35,357 nucleotides of DNA, taken from IMG/VR virus record IMGVR_UViG_3300009285_000979, positions 1-35,357 of that record. One strand, given 5' to 3'. A program made the position numbers and the translations under genes. A model generated the notes under the pieces. That model had not been told where the DNA came from, searched no databases, and saw only the letters and a program-made list of their open reading frames with translations. Below, in pieces: positions 29,699 through 35,357 of the stretch; position 1 is the stretch's first letter; each line of letters opens with the position of its first letter. The DNA is from a virus.

Positions 29699-29722
29699 GA
29701 GTTGGAGAGTTGGAGCGTTGGA
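29699..29722. repeat. Three tandem 8-base repeats upstream of the late promoter
   Basis: GAGTTGGA, GAGTTGGA, GCGTTGGA in direct tandem, abutting the -35 of the late promoter. The period is shorter than a helical turn, so successive copies fall on different faces of the DNA. An activator site or an UP-like element is possible. Confidence 0.6.
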
Positions 29723-29765
29723 GTCGGAGCCAAAAAATAAATCTGGGCCTCACCCCCTTTACCCC

Positions 29766-29794
29766 TTGACAGGCAGCGCGGGCCGTCGTATCGT
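29766..29794 (+). promoter_or_regulatory. Early-arm promoter with overlapping dyad
   Basis: TTGACA (29766-29771), 17-base spacer, TATCGT (29789-29794). TATCGT pairs in inverted orientation with ACGATA (29803-29808), and GTCTAT (29793-29798) with ATAGAC (29806-29811), so two interlocked dyads cover the -10 and start point and form an operator-like site. Just upstream is CCCTTTACCC (29755-29764), also present at the initiator promoter. Confidence 0.72.
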
Positions 29795-29833
29795 CTATAC
29801 ATACGATAGACACACACCACACGACGGAGGACG

Positions 29834-30142
29834 ATGATGGTACGGAATCCCGATGGATCGATCTCGATCCTGGATGGAGATGGCCGGACCATGCGGGCCG
29901 TCTCGGCGGCCGACACCCAAGCCTACAACTCGGCCGGTATGCGCGTAGAGCCCAACGGGAGCGTGAGAATCGAGCTCCGTACGACGGTCCGCGGCGAGGG
30001 CTGGACCTACCTCGATCCGACGTATCCGGCGGACTATCATCGCGATAGTCTGGCGGGAGCGTCGAAATCAATAAGGATAGCGGAGGTGACCGCGGAAGCC
30101 GCGAAGCTCGCGGGCCTCGGATGGACGCCGGTCCGTCTCTAA
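29834..30142 (+). CDS. First early-arm protein, hypothetical, 102 residues
   Basis: ATGATG start behind cggagga. The N-terminal part is built of short hairpin-like repeats (NPDGSISILDGDGRTMRAVS; MRVEPNGSVRIEL). No metal motif or membrane segment. As the first gene of the early promoter it should be made first and strongly; small host-takeover proteins often sit here. Its function cannot be read from the sequence. Confidence 0.72.
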   Translation: MMVRNPDGSISILDGDGRTMRAVSAADTQAYNSAGMRVEPNGSVRIELRTTVRGEGWTYLDPTYPADYHRDSLAGASKSIRIAEVTAEAAKLAGLGWTPVRL

Positions 30143-30186
30143 TCGAGGGCCGAGCACGAGCGCACACCCACCACAAGGAGAGCAAC

Positions 30187-30513
30187 ATGCACCTATCGTA
30201 CGGAGGCTATGGTTACGGCCTCGTCGGCGCCCGCATCATAGGGGATCGTATCCATCTGGCCCTCTCACGCGAGGCACGCGCACAGACCCCCTACCCTCTG
30301 TGGCGGGGGCGATGGGCGCGGACAGAGCCGCTACTCGCGGAATTCGCCCGCTGCATGGTGGTGTCGGTGCCACTCGCGCAGTGGTACCCGGACCACAGTA
30401 CCGCACGCTACTCGCCGTATGGCTGGTCCCCGGCCGAATTGGCCGCGTGGCTGGATGGCGTGCAACTCGACGGCGTGCCGGCGGCTCACGTCGCCGGGCC
30501 ATTCGGCCTCTGA
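30187..30513 (+). CDS. Hypothetical protein, 108 residues
   Basis: The ATG at 30187 is chosen for its AAGGAG ribosome binding site. Tyr/Gly-rich N-terminus (SYGGYGYGLVGARIIGDRIH), then a Trp-rich middle and WSPAELAAWLDGVQLDGVP. Unrecognised; no metal motif. Confidence 0.68.
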   Translation: MHLSYGGYGYGLVGARIIGDRIHLALSREARAQTPYPLWRGRWARTEPLLAEFARCMVVSVPLAQWYPDHSTARYSPYGWSPAELAAWLDGVQLDGVPAAHVAGPFGL

Positions 30514-30540
30514 TTCGACGGGCCGAACAGGGAGGGTGAC

Positions 30541-30759
30541 ATGACGCAGCTACCTACCGCATTCGGGAGGTTTGGCCGCAATTGGTCGCGCGCCGAGGCG
30601 GGCAAGGCCGTGACAACGAGGCTGGAGCGCGAGTACGGCTGTACGCCCGCTGCGGCACTCGCCATCCTGCGACGGGGTCGGCTCATCGTGGGATTCGGGG
30701 TCTATCGATTCGAGGTCGCGGGCGAAGATCAGCTCCGCCCGCGACAACAAGGAGCTTGA
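30541..30759 (+). CDS. Small hypothetical protein, 72 residues
   Basis: GGGAGGGTG precedes the ATG. Residues 17-45 (RAEAGKAVTTRLEREYGCTPAAALAILRR) are two helices that could be a helix-turn-helix-like pair, followed by a short hairpin. DNA binding is possible but unproven. A 142-base gap with an inverted repeat follows. Confidence 0.66.
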   Translation: MTQLPTAFGRFGRNWSRAEAGKAVTTRLEREYGCTPAAALAILRRGRLIVGFGVYRFEVAGEDQLRPRQQGA

Positions 30760-30770
30760 CAACGCGTGAT

Positions 30771-30840
30771 CGGTTGCGCCGCGCCACCATTGGAGCGTGC
30801 GAAACGACATGGATCGGTGCGAAGCCGACCGGCGCAACCG
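30771..30840 (+). repeat. 11-base inverted repeat in the leader of the 30902 gene
   Basis: CGGTTGCGCCG (30771-30781) and CGGCGCAACCG (30830-30840) are perfect inverted copies 48 bases apart. The second 11-mer also occurs at 2955-2965. They could fold the leader RNA or serve as paired protein sites. Confidence 0.55.
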
Positions 30841-30901
30841 ACACTCACACATGGCCCTCAATACCCGACTGGTGCCCGCTCGAACGGGCGAAGGAGACCC
30901 C

Positions 30902-31462
30902 ATGAAGACCCTCTCAGAACTCTGCACCCCGGCGATCGCCCTGCTCGGCGAGGGCTGGACGCTCGAACCGTCGCCCGAGAAGCCCGACGAGTATGTCACC
31001 ATCCGTGGCCCGGACGTGATCGTCGAGGTATCGCGTGAGCGTTATACCTCGCGTCATACCTCGCGTCTGACCGCCACGATAAACGTCGACGGTCAACCGG
31101 ATTACACGCCCGGTATCCGCAGACTACACCGCACATGGTGGGGGGGGACCGACAAGAGGGACGGCGACCCCGAGTCCAAGCTGCACGACGCAATCAGAAC
31201 GACGGCGGCCTACCTCGCCAAAGCCCGGCGTCTTCGGTTCGAGGCGGACAAGCGCGCCGACGAAATCCGGCAACAGGACAACGCGCTGGACAACGCCATA
31301 GCCGACCTGCGACGGCATGAGCGCTGTGGGATGATGACGTTCGACATAACTAGGCTCGACAGGTCCAGCAGCCCGTACGAATTCCGGGCGTCGCACCTCT
31401 CAGAGGTCCAGCTTCGTGCCGTGTATGCCGCAGCGAAACGGGAAGTTCACATCGCACCATGA
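30902..31462 (+). CDS. Hypothetical protein, 186 residues
   Basis: The ATG at 30902 has AAGGAG 6 bases upstream; earlier in-frame starts would include the inverted repeat. A beta N-terminal domain (EKPDEYVTIRGPDVIVEVSRERYTSRHTSRLTATINVD) is followed by a charged coiled-coil (about 93-145: AAYLAKARRLRFEADKRADEIRQQDN) and a C-terminal domain. Unrecognised. Confidence 0.72.
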   Translation: MKTLSELCTPAIALLGEGWTLEPSPEKPDEYVTIRGPDVIVEVSRERYTSRHTSRLTATINVDGQPDYTPGIRRLHRTWWGGTDKRDGDPESKLHDAIRTTAAYLAKARRLRFEADKRADEIRQQDNALDNAIADLRRHERCGMMTFDITRLDRSSSPYEFRASHLSEVQLRAVYAAAKREVHIAP

Positions 31463-31489
31463 CATCTAACACATAGGAAGGAGTAGGAC

Positions 31490-31618
31490 ATGACTTGGAC
31501 ACAGTTGTTTGACGCGCACTGGACGAACACGCTTTATGCGATCATTGTAGTGGTGTTTCTGCGGGGCGTCTTCGCCGGAATCATAATCGGGCGCGCATCG
31601 AATCGCAGCAACCGATAA
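31490..31618 (+). CDS. Small transmembrane protein, 42 residues
   Basis: AAGGAG 7 bases ahead of the ATG. It reads MTWTQLFDAHWTNTLYAIIV, VVFLRGVFAGIIIGRASNRS, NR. One membrane segment at about 15-33, with a basic C-terminus that should stay in the cytoplasm. It fills a gap of about 200 bases. Small single-span phage proteins of this type often modulate host membrane proteins; the target here is unknown. Confidence 0.66.
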   Translation: MTWTQLFDAHWTNTLYAIIVVVFLRGVFAGIIIGRASNRSNR

Positions 31619-31641
31619 CGCTTGTTATGTCAACGAGTTAC

Positions 31642-31736
31642 GCAAGGGAAGGAGTAAGACATGGAATACCCTGTCCTGAGCCACGCGGACCTTGACCGCC
31701 TTCACGGCGAAATGGTCGCGGGCTTGTGGGTACGCC
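31642..31736 (+). repeat. 95-base direct repeat, left block (second copy 31981..32075)
   Basis: Covers the ribosome binding site and first 25 codons of two neighbouring paralogous genes, with three mismatches in 95 bases. A matching right block exists at 31894..31995 and 32206..32307 (two mismatches). The middles differ. Confidence 0.9.
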
Positions 31737-31996
31737 AGGTGATACGACCATATGTCGAGTTCGAAGTATCCCCGCCGACCCATATCTCGACGGTCATATG
31801 GGTAAAGCGGGGATCATGGTTCCGCCGTTTGTTCGTTCAGTCGCGACTCTGCGTAACGCCAGATGCACTACGATCTAGCCGGGTGCATCTTTTTCGCGGG
31901 TTCGCAAACCCGACGGGCTCCGCGTTCGCCGCTGACTGTCCTCTGTGGCTCGATGCGCGCGCACGGGCCGTTATAGCCTCGCAAGCGAAGGAGTAA
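31661..31996 (+). CDS. Tandem paralog A, 111 residues
   Basis: The first 25 residues (MEYPVLSHADLDRLHGEMVA and on) and last 34 (FRGFANPTGSAFAADCPLWL and on) are nearly identical to paralog B. The middle (about 26-77: IRPYVEFEVSPPTHISTVIW) is unrelated to that of B. Unrecognised. Its stop codon lies inside the ribosome binding site of B (ggagtaagacATG). Confidence 0.75.
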   Translation: MEYPVLSHADLDRLHGEMVAGLWVRQVIRPYVEFEVSPPTHISTVIWVKRGSWFRRLFVQSRLCVTPDALRSSRVHLFRGFANPTGSAFAADCPLWLDARARAVIASQAKE

Positions 31997-31999
31997 GAC

Positions 32000-32308
32000 A
32001 TGGAATACCCTGTCCTGAGCCACGCGGACCTTGACCGCCTTCACCGCGAAATGGTCGCGGGCGTGTGGGTACGCCCTGTTCTCGAAGACGGCGGCGCGAC
32101 GGTTACCTGGTCAGAACGAGGTTCCGGGCCGGCGGCGCAACGGTCTAAACGGCCACCGTGGCTCTTGGTACATCTTGATGCTCTGCTTGGTCGAGTTCAG
32201 CTTTATCGCGGGTTCGCAAACCCGACGGGCTCCGCGTTCGCCGCTGACTGTCCTCTGTGGCTCGATGCGCGCGCACGGGCCGTCATCGCCTCGCAAGCGA
32301 AGGAGTAA
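32000..32308 (+). CDS. Tandem paralog B, 102 residues
   Basis: Ends identical to paralog A, with a different, Gly/Pro/Arg-rich middle (about 26-68: EDGGATVTWSERGSGPAAQR). The constant ends with a variable middle suggest exchange of a cassette after a recent duplication. No known domain. Confidence 0.75.
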   Translation: MEYPVLSHADLDRLHREMVAGVWVRPVLEDGGATVTWSERGSGPAAQRSKRPPWLLVHLDALLGRVQLYRGFANPTGSAFAADCPLWLDARARAVIASQAKE

Positions 32309-32309
32309 C

Positions 32310-32543
32310 ATGACAACCCCATGGGGCCGACAGCGCCCCGGCATCGTACAGGTTACGGCCACGGAACTCAACGACGTGCTCCGGGCATGGTCACGGCGTA
32401 CGCCCATGCTCGCGTGCCGCGCCGGCGTATCGGTAGCGACGCTCCGCGCATGGCGCTATCGTCTGAAGCGGCACGGCGAACTCTACGTGCAAGACTGGAC
32501 GTGGGACGCCGTACGTGCTGCGGCAAAGGAGGAGCAGACATGA
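32310..32543 (+). CDS. Helix-turn-helix protein, 77 residues
   Basis: AAGGAG precedes the ATG. Residues about 19-54 (ATELNDVLRAWSRRTPMLACRAGVSVATLRAWRYRLKR) form a helix-turn-helix, with AGVSVATLRAWRYRL as the recognition region, similar to MerR/transposase-type HTH folds. It is the clearest small regulator candidate of the early arm. Whether it acts on the divergent control region is not known. ATGA overlap with the next gene. Confidence 0.72.
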   Translation: MTTPWGRQRPGIVQVTATELNDVLRAWSRRTPMLACRAGVSVATLRAWRYRLKRHGELYVQDWTWDAVRAAAKEEQT

Positions 32544-32818
32544 CGAACTACACGGCGAACGAGTATCGCATCGGCGATAAGTTGTTCCGCTTGGTCGGAC
32601 CGCTTGCCAGCGCGGCCCCCGATAGTTCAGCGGGACGTGCATTCGCCGCCGTGAACGGCGCGCACCTGAACCACGAGGGCGGGCGCCTGCACTTGTGCGA
32701 CTGCACAAGCCCGCTGGACCCCGTGTACTTTGTCCAGCATGACGGGACGCGCGGCCGGATGTGCGCGCGCTGCCGTGGCGTCACTGAGTACGAACCAGAC
32801 CCGGAGGTGATTGCATGA
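32540..32818 (+). CDS. Small zinc-binding protein, 92 residues
   Basis: ATGA overlaps at both ends. Cys53-x-Cys55 (LHLCDC) and Cys75-x2-Cys78 (MCARC) could bind one zinc. The first half is a beta-rich domain. Function unknown; belongs to the set of Cys-pair mini-proteins of the early arm. Confidence 0.7.
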   Translation: MTNYTANEYRIGDKLFRLVGPLASAAPDSSAGRAFAAVNGAHLNHEGGRLHLCDCTSPLDPVYFVQHDGTRGRMCARCRGVTEYEPDPEVIA

Positions 32819-33135
32819 GACCGATCGTACAGGGCATCGATTGGATTCCCGGCCTCGCCGTTGGCCGGAACGGTGCGCTTCGCCGCGAATGCCAGGCGCT
32901 CAGAGGCATGGAGCGCGACGAATGGGCGGAGGCCAACCGGCAGTTTGCCGCGTGGCTTGCCGAGCATCCGCAGCGACGGCCGCCCACGTTCTACGCGCCG
33001 GACCAGGTCGGCAAGGAGGACGCCCGCGAACAAGCCGAGCAGTGGTGCGAGAGCATATGGCCGAGCGCGCAGGCGCGCGCCGACCGACGACAAGCAGACG
33101 TAGCATCTACCAGAGGAGACATAACCCATGTCTGA
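32815..33135 (+). CDS. Hypothetical protein, 106 residues
   Basis: The start overlaps the previous stop (ATGA). Mostly helical and charged (ERDEWAEANRQFAAWLAEHP; KEDAREQAEQWCESIWPSAQ). No motif recognised. It overlaps the next start by 8 bases. Confidence 0.68.
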   Translation: MRPIVQGIDWIPGLAVGRNGALRRECQALRGMERDEWAEANRQFAAWLAEHPQRRPPTFYAPDQVGKEDAREQAEQWCESIWPSAQARADRRQADVASTRGDITHV

Positions 33136-34201
33136 CGCACCCGAGACGAGATTGACCGACCCGCGACCGAATCCCGGCGCCCTACTCGTGCCGGTTGCCA
33201 GCCCGAGCGAAGTACTCGCCGCGCAGGAACAGGTGCGGGCACTCGTTCAACAAACGCTTAAAAAGGACCGCGATTACGGGATCATCCCCGGCACGAAGAA
33301 GCCCACGCTTCTGAAACCGGGCGCCGAAAGAATCAACGCAGCGTTCGGCGTCGCCGTGCGATACAAGATCGTAGCATCTGAGATTGACCACGACCGGCCG
33401 GTAGCGTGGACGAAACGGAAGGCGCAATACAAGTCTGGTAAGTTCGTCGGATACGAAGAAATATCAGGGAACTCAGTCGGCCTCTACCGCTACGTTGTGG
33501 ACTGTGAGCTTATCCAACGAGCGCCTGGTGTGATAATCGGGCAAGGTATCGGATCATGTTCGACGATGGAGAGTAAATACGTAGATCGGCCGCGCGAGGT
33601 GGAGAACACAATCCTGAAGATAGCCGAGAAGCGCGGTCTCATCGCCGCAACCCTGAACGCGTACGGCCTATCGGACCAGTTCACGCAGGACATGGAAGAT
33701 GCCGAACCTCTCCCTTCCGGCAATGAGGGAGTTGACGATGCACCGGCATCCGATACCCTCGCTCGGCCGACCTGCCCTAAGTGTAGCGGCGAGATGTGGG
33801 ATAACCGCAAGGATAAGAAGAACCCCCGAGCGCCCGATTATAAGTGCAAGGACAAGACCTGCGACGGCGCGTTCTGGCCGGGCCAGTGGCCGCCGAAAGA
33901 GGCACCCGCTACGTACGTCGATCACAGCGACGAGACGATTGAGGCGTGGGAACAGATTGCGCGGTTGTGCGATGCACGCGGGATAGACTATGACACGGAA
34001 GCCGACAAGATCGCCACGGCTGCCGGTGTCCCGTCGTGGGAGAACGTCACACCGGCCGTGGTGAACGAGCAGGTCAAGCGCATCGCTGCGTTGCCGGAGG
34101 CCAAGAAGACGACGAAGCGCACCCCGGCGCCAGCGCCAACCGGCGAGATGACGCCCGAGGAGAAGGCCGAGGCCGAACAGCGAGAACGGGAGGGTGCATA
34201 A
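33128..34201 (+). CDS. Conserved phage protein with C-terminal zinc ribbon, possible recombination or ssDNA protein, 357 residues
   Basis: N-terminal domain blocks: KKDRDYGIIPGTKKPTLLKP then GAERI (45-69), GQGIGSCSTMESKY (138-151), RPREVENTILKIAEKRGLIAATLNAYGLSD and FTQDMEDAE. This domain is common in phages of many hosts, often near recombination genes; I believe it is related to single-strand annealing proteins, but the link is an inference. Cys216-x2-Cys219 ... Cys240-x4-Cys245 (TCPKCSGEMWDNR; YKCKDKTC) is a zinc ribbon of the type fused to such proteins. The C-terminal 100 residues are charged and helical. Confidence 0.7.
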   Translation: MSDAPETRLTDPRPNPGALLVPVASPSEVLAAQEQVRALVQQTLKKDRDYGIIPGTKKPTLLKPGAERINAAFGVAVRYKIVASEIDHDRPVAWTKRKAQYKSGKFVGYEEISGNSVGLYRYVVDCELIQRAPGVIIGQGIGSCSTMESKYVDRPREVENTILKIAEKRGLIAATLNAYGLSDQFTQDMEDAEPLPSGNEGVDDAPASDTLARPTCPKCSGEMWDNRKDKKNPRAPDYKCKDKTCDGAFWPGQWPPKEAPATYVDHSDETIEAWEQIARLCDARGIDYDTEADKIATAAGVPSWENVTPAVVNEQVKRIAALPEAKKTTKRTPAPAPTGEMTPEEKAEAEQREREGA

Positions 34202-34494
34202 TGTCCGCAGACTGGATACTCTACGAGCACAACACACTCGGGACGCGGATACTCATCAAGCCACACGTGGTCGATAGCACACTTGTCAGCGTGCGAACCG
34301 GTCTCCATCTAGGTGATCCGTCACTGTGGGTACATCATCGCACGCTCGCCCGTGACTGGCATCCCGTCCCGCGCGAGCCGAACCGTGACGTACCGCCGAT
34401 CCCGACGAAGTGCTTTACTGAGGGGTACGACCCAGCAGAAGCGCGGGCTGTGAACGCGGGGCGCCTTAAGCGAGTTATGAAAGGGAGGGCGTAA
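34201..34494 (+). CDS. Hypothetical protein, 97 residues
   Basis: The ATG shares its A with the preceding TAA, with gggagggtg upstream. No recognised motif; a beta-rich N-terminal half (WILYEHNTLGTRILIKPHVVDSTLV) and a basic C-terminus (AGRLKRVMKGRA). Confidence 0.68.
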   Translation: MSADWILYEHNTLGTRILIKPHVVDSTLVSVRTGLHLGDPSLWVHHRTLARDWHPVPREPNRDVPPIPTKCFTEGYDPAEARAVNAGRLKRVMKGRA

Positions 34495-34495
34495 T

Positions 34496-34729
34496 ATGCC
34501 GATGGCAGTGTGTGTGATCACTTACAACGAACAAGACCGCAAACCAATCGCCGAGCGTATCAATCCGAGCCACGTAGCACAAGGCATGAATGCCGGCAGT
34601 GAACCAGATCGGCGTATCATCCTGAGACGGTACACGGCAGTCCAAACGCATCTGTTTCCCGCTGATAGCTCCGCGTCCTATCACGACCTCGTGAAGTGGT
34701 TCCGTGACATAATGGACGGCTTGACATGA
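34496..34729 (+). CDS. Hypothetical protein, 77 residues
   Basis: GGGAGGGCG upstream of the ATG. Reads as a small alpha/beta protein (MAVCVITYNEQDRKPIAERI; SYHDLVKWFRDIMDGLT). Its last codons carry the -35 of the initiator promoter. No function can be given. Confidence 0.66.
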   Translation: MPMAVCVITYNEQDRKPIAERINPSHVAQGMNAGSEPDRRIILRRYTAVQTHLFPADSSASYHDLVKWFRDIMDGLT

Positions 34730-34749
34730 CGCGCCCGGCGGTGTACCCT
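34721..34749 (+). promoter_or_regulatory. Promoter of the replication initiator
   Basis: TTGACA (34721-34726), 17-base spacer, TACCCT (34744-34749). The -10 and the bases after it read TACCCTTTACCC, which contains the CCCTTTA arm of the iterons in the gene. A binding site here would block RNA polymerase, the classic arrangement for initiator autorepression. Confidence 0.7.
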
Positions 34750-34771
34750 TTACCCGTCGAACAGGAGTGCG

Positions 34772-34829
34772 GGGGACGTGGGCCTGGCCCGCTCCTCGCG
34801 CCGGTGCGTGGTTCACCGGCGGCGTCCCC
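34772..34829 (+). promoter_or_regulatory. Structured leader of the initiator mRNA
   Basis: GGGGACG (34772-34778) pairs with CGTCCCC (34823-34829), enclosing a hairpin CGCCGGTG (34799-34806) / CACCGGCG (34814-34821) with a 7-base loop. The leader between the promoter and the ATG at 34866 is about 110 bases. It may set translation of the initiator or be the target of an antisense RNA, as in plasmid copy control. Confidence 0.5.
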
Positions 34830-34865
34830 ACACCTTCCCGTATCGCACCGTACCACGAGGTGTGC

Positions 34866-35357
34866 ATGGCCGACGAGTCCCCGGTTCCCCGTTTCAACGC
34901 GCTCACCGCACTCCGCGAGTTCATTGACCTCGGCCTATACGTTAGGTTCGGGGTGTCGGCCGGGAACGTCTGGCAATACCTCGTTGTTCGGGCCGACAAG
35001 ACGGGCCTCTGCTTCCCCCCGCTTCCACGGATTGCGCATGACCTCGGCTTCGCCGAGAACACAGTACGAACCGCGCTTCGCCGCCTCGCGCCGATCCTAT
35101 CAGTCGAAGCAAAAGGGAATGGGCGTGGGCACCCAACTCAGTACCGACTTGCCTGCGATCTGTCGGAAAGGGTGCAACAGATGAACCCTTTACAAAGGGT
35201 GCAACAGATGAACCCTTTAGACAACATGCCCACGGGACGGGCCATGCAGACCGTAAAGGGTGCAACCGTTGAACCCTTTAGCGCGACAAAGGGTGCAAAA
35301 TATGAACCCTTTACGCCCTCGATAAAGGGTGCAAATGACGTTCCCCCCGTTCCCCCC
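34866..35357 (+). CDS. Replication initiator, N-terminal part (continues at 1..561)
   Basis: The ATG has acgagg 6 bases upstream; the frame stays open to the window end and continues from base 1 to 561. Residues about 25-100 are a winged helix: VWQYLVVRADKTGLCFPPLP, RIAHDLGFAENTVRTALRRL, then a GRGHPTQYRL wing, as in HTH_36-type phage and plasmid initiators. It should bind the iterons in its own gene. Residues about 100-155 are encoded by the iterons and read as two different peptide repeats, since the DNA repeats lie in two frames. It is preceded by its own promoter and structured leader. Confidence 0.82.
   Translation, partial: MADESPVPRFNALTALREFIDLGLYVRFGVSAGNVWQYLVVRADKTGLCFPPLPRIAHDLGFAENTVRTALRRLAPILSVEAKGNGRGHPTQYRLACDLSERVQQMNPLQRVQQMNPLDNMPTGRAMQTVKGATVEPFSATKGAKYEPFTPSIKGANDVPPVPP
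35167..35334 (+). repeat. Origin iterons: four palindromic 26-base repeats plus a half copy
   Basis: Copies at 35167-35192, 35194-35219, 35255-35280, 35288-35313 and a left half at 35324-35334. Each has the form AAAGGGTGCA, five to six variable bases, TGAACCCTTTA, an imperfect dyad. Copies 1-2 start at codon position 2 (reading RVQQMNPL), and copies 3-5 at position 3 (reading KGA..EPF). With the AT-richer stretch at 19-50 and the loader gene this is the likely origin of replication. Confidence 0.82.

Noticed and set aside
30756-30761. TTGACA box before the gap at 30760
   Set aside because: No -10 like sequence at 15-19 bases; the downstream bases are GC-only.
31894-31912. tRNA T-arm-like hairpin CGGGTTCGCAAACCCG, present in both tandem paralogs
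   Set aside because: The loop lacks the conserved A58 and C61 positions, and no acceptor, D or anticodon arms fit around it; it is coding sequence.
34726-35184. 152-residue plus-strand frame overlapping the initiator start
   Set aside because: It begins inside the -35 of the initiator promoter, is Pro/Ser/Arg-rich, and competes with the winged-helix frame.
1-35357. CRISPR array, integrase with att site, lysogeny repressor, insertion sequences
   Set aside because: No regularly spaced repeats outside the iterons, no recombinase or transposase motifs and no convincing CI-like protein were seen.

Overview
This 35,357-base window looks like the complete genome of a tailed phage (siphovirus type) with a base composition of roughly 60% G+C. 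Three things argue for completeness. All the core head, tail, packaging and lysis genes are present. Genes are tightly packed with ATGA/GTGA/TTGA overlaps. The reading frame of the replication initiator runs off the right end (34866..35357) and continues in the same frame from base 1 to the stop at 561, so the ends join without a seam. No integrase, lysogeny repressor, tRNA, DNA polymerase or primase was recognised. The host cannot be named from the sequence. TTGACA-type promoters, AAGGAGG-type ribosome binding sites and Sec-type signal peptides show a bacterial host with an ordinary housekeeping sigma factor.

Layout: two opposed transcription arms diverge from a control region at 29650..29833. 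The minus-strand arm (29649 down to 9757) is the late arm. In order of transcription it encodes small and large terminase, a portal fused to a MuF domain, the prohead protease, HK97-type capsid, decoration-like proteins, connector, gp10-like protein, a head-closure protein fused to a LamG-like lectin domain, tail terminator, tail tube, tail assembly chaperone with a -1 frameshift, tape measure, tail hub with an inserted carbohydrate-binding domain, several exported or surface-binding proteins, and a lysis cassette. The plus-strand arm (29834 to 35357, then 1 to 9676) is the early arm. It carries many small proteins, a conserved zinc-ribbon protein, the initiator, a DnaC-like helicase loader, a DNA adenine methylase, a nuclease-like protein, a methyltransferase-like protein and a Gp37/Gp68-type protein. 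The arms converge on a strong hairpin at 9685..9717.

Replication appears lambda-like. An initiator with a winged-helix N-terminus carries four full palindromic iterons and one half copy inside its own gene. They are followed by an AT-richer purine stretch and, immediately downstream, the helicase loader. A half-iteron overlaps the -10 of the promoter in front of the initiator, which suggests autorepression.

The most unusual features are: (i) iterons read in two different reading frames of the same gene, so the DNA and not the peptide is conserved; (ii) four late-arm proteins with apparent Sec signal peptides; (iii) a lectin fold fused to a head-closure protein; (iv) a 23-residue membrane peptide behind a 10-base perfect Shine-Dalgarno match; (v) a large set of small Cys/His proteins in the early arm; and (vi) a promoter-gene-hairpin unit followed by a structured gene-free stretch (2895..3734) that resembles a moron. 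All family assignments are from motif reading only; no searches were run.
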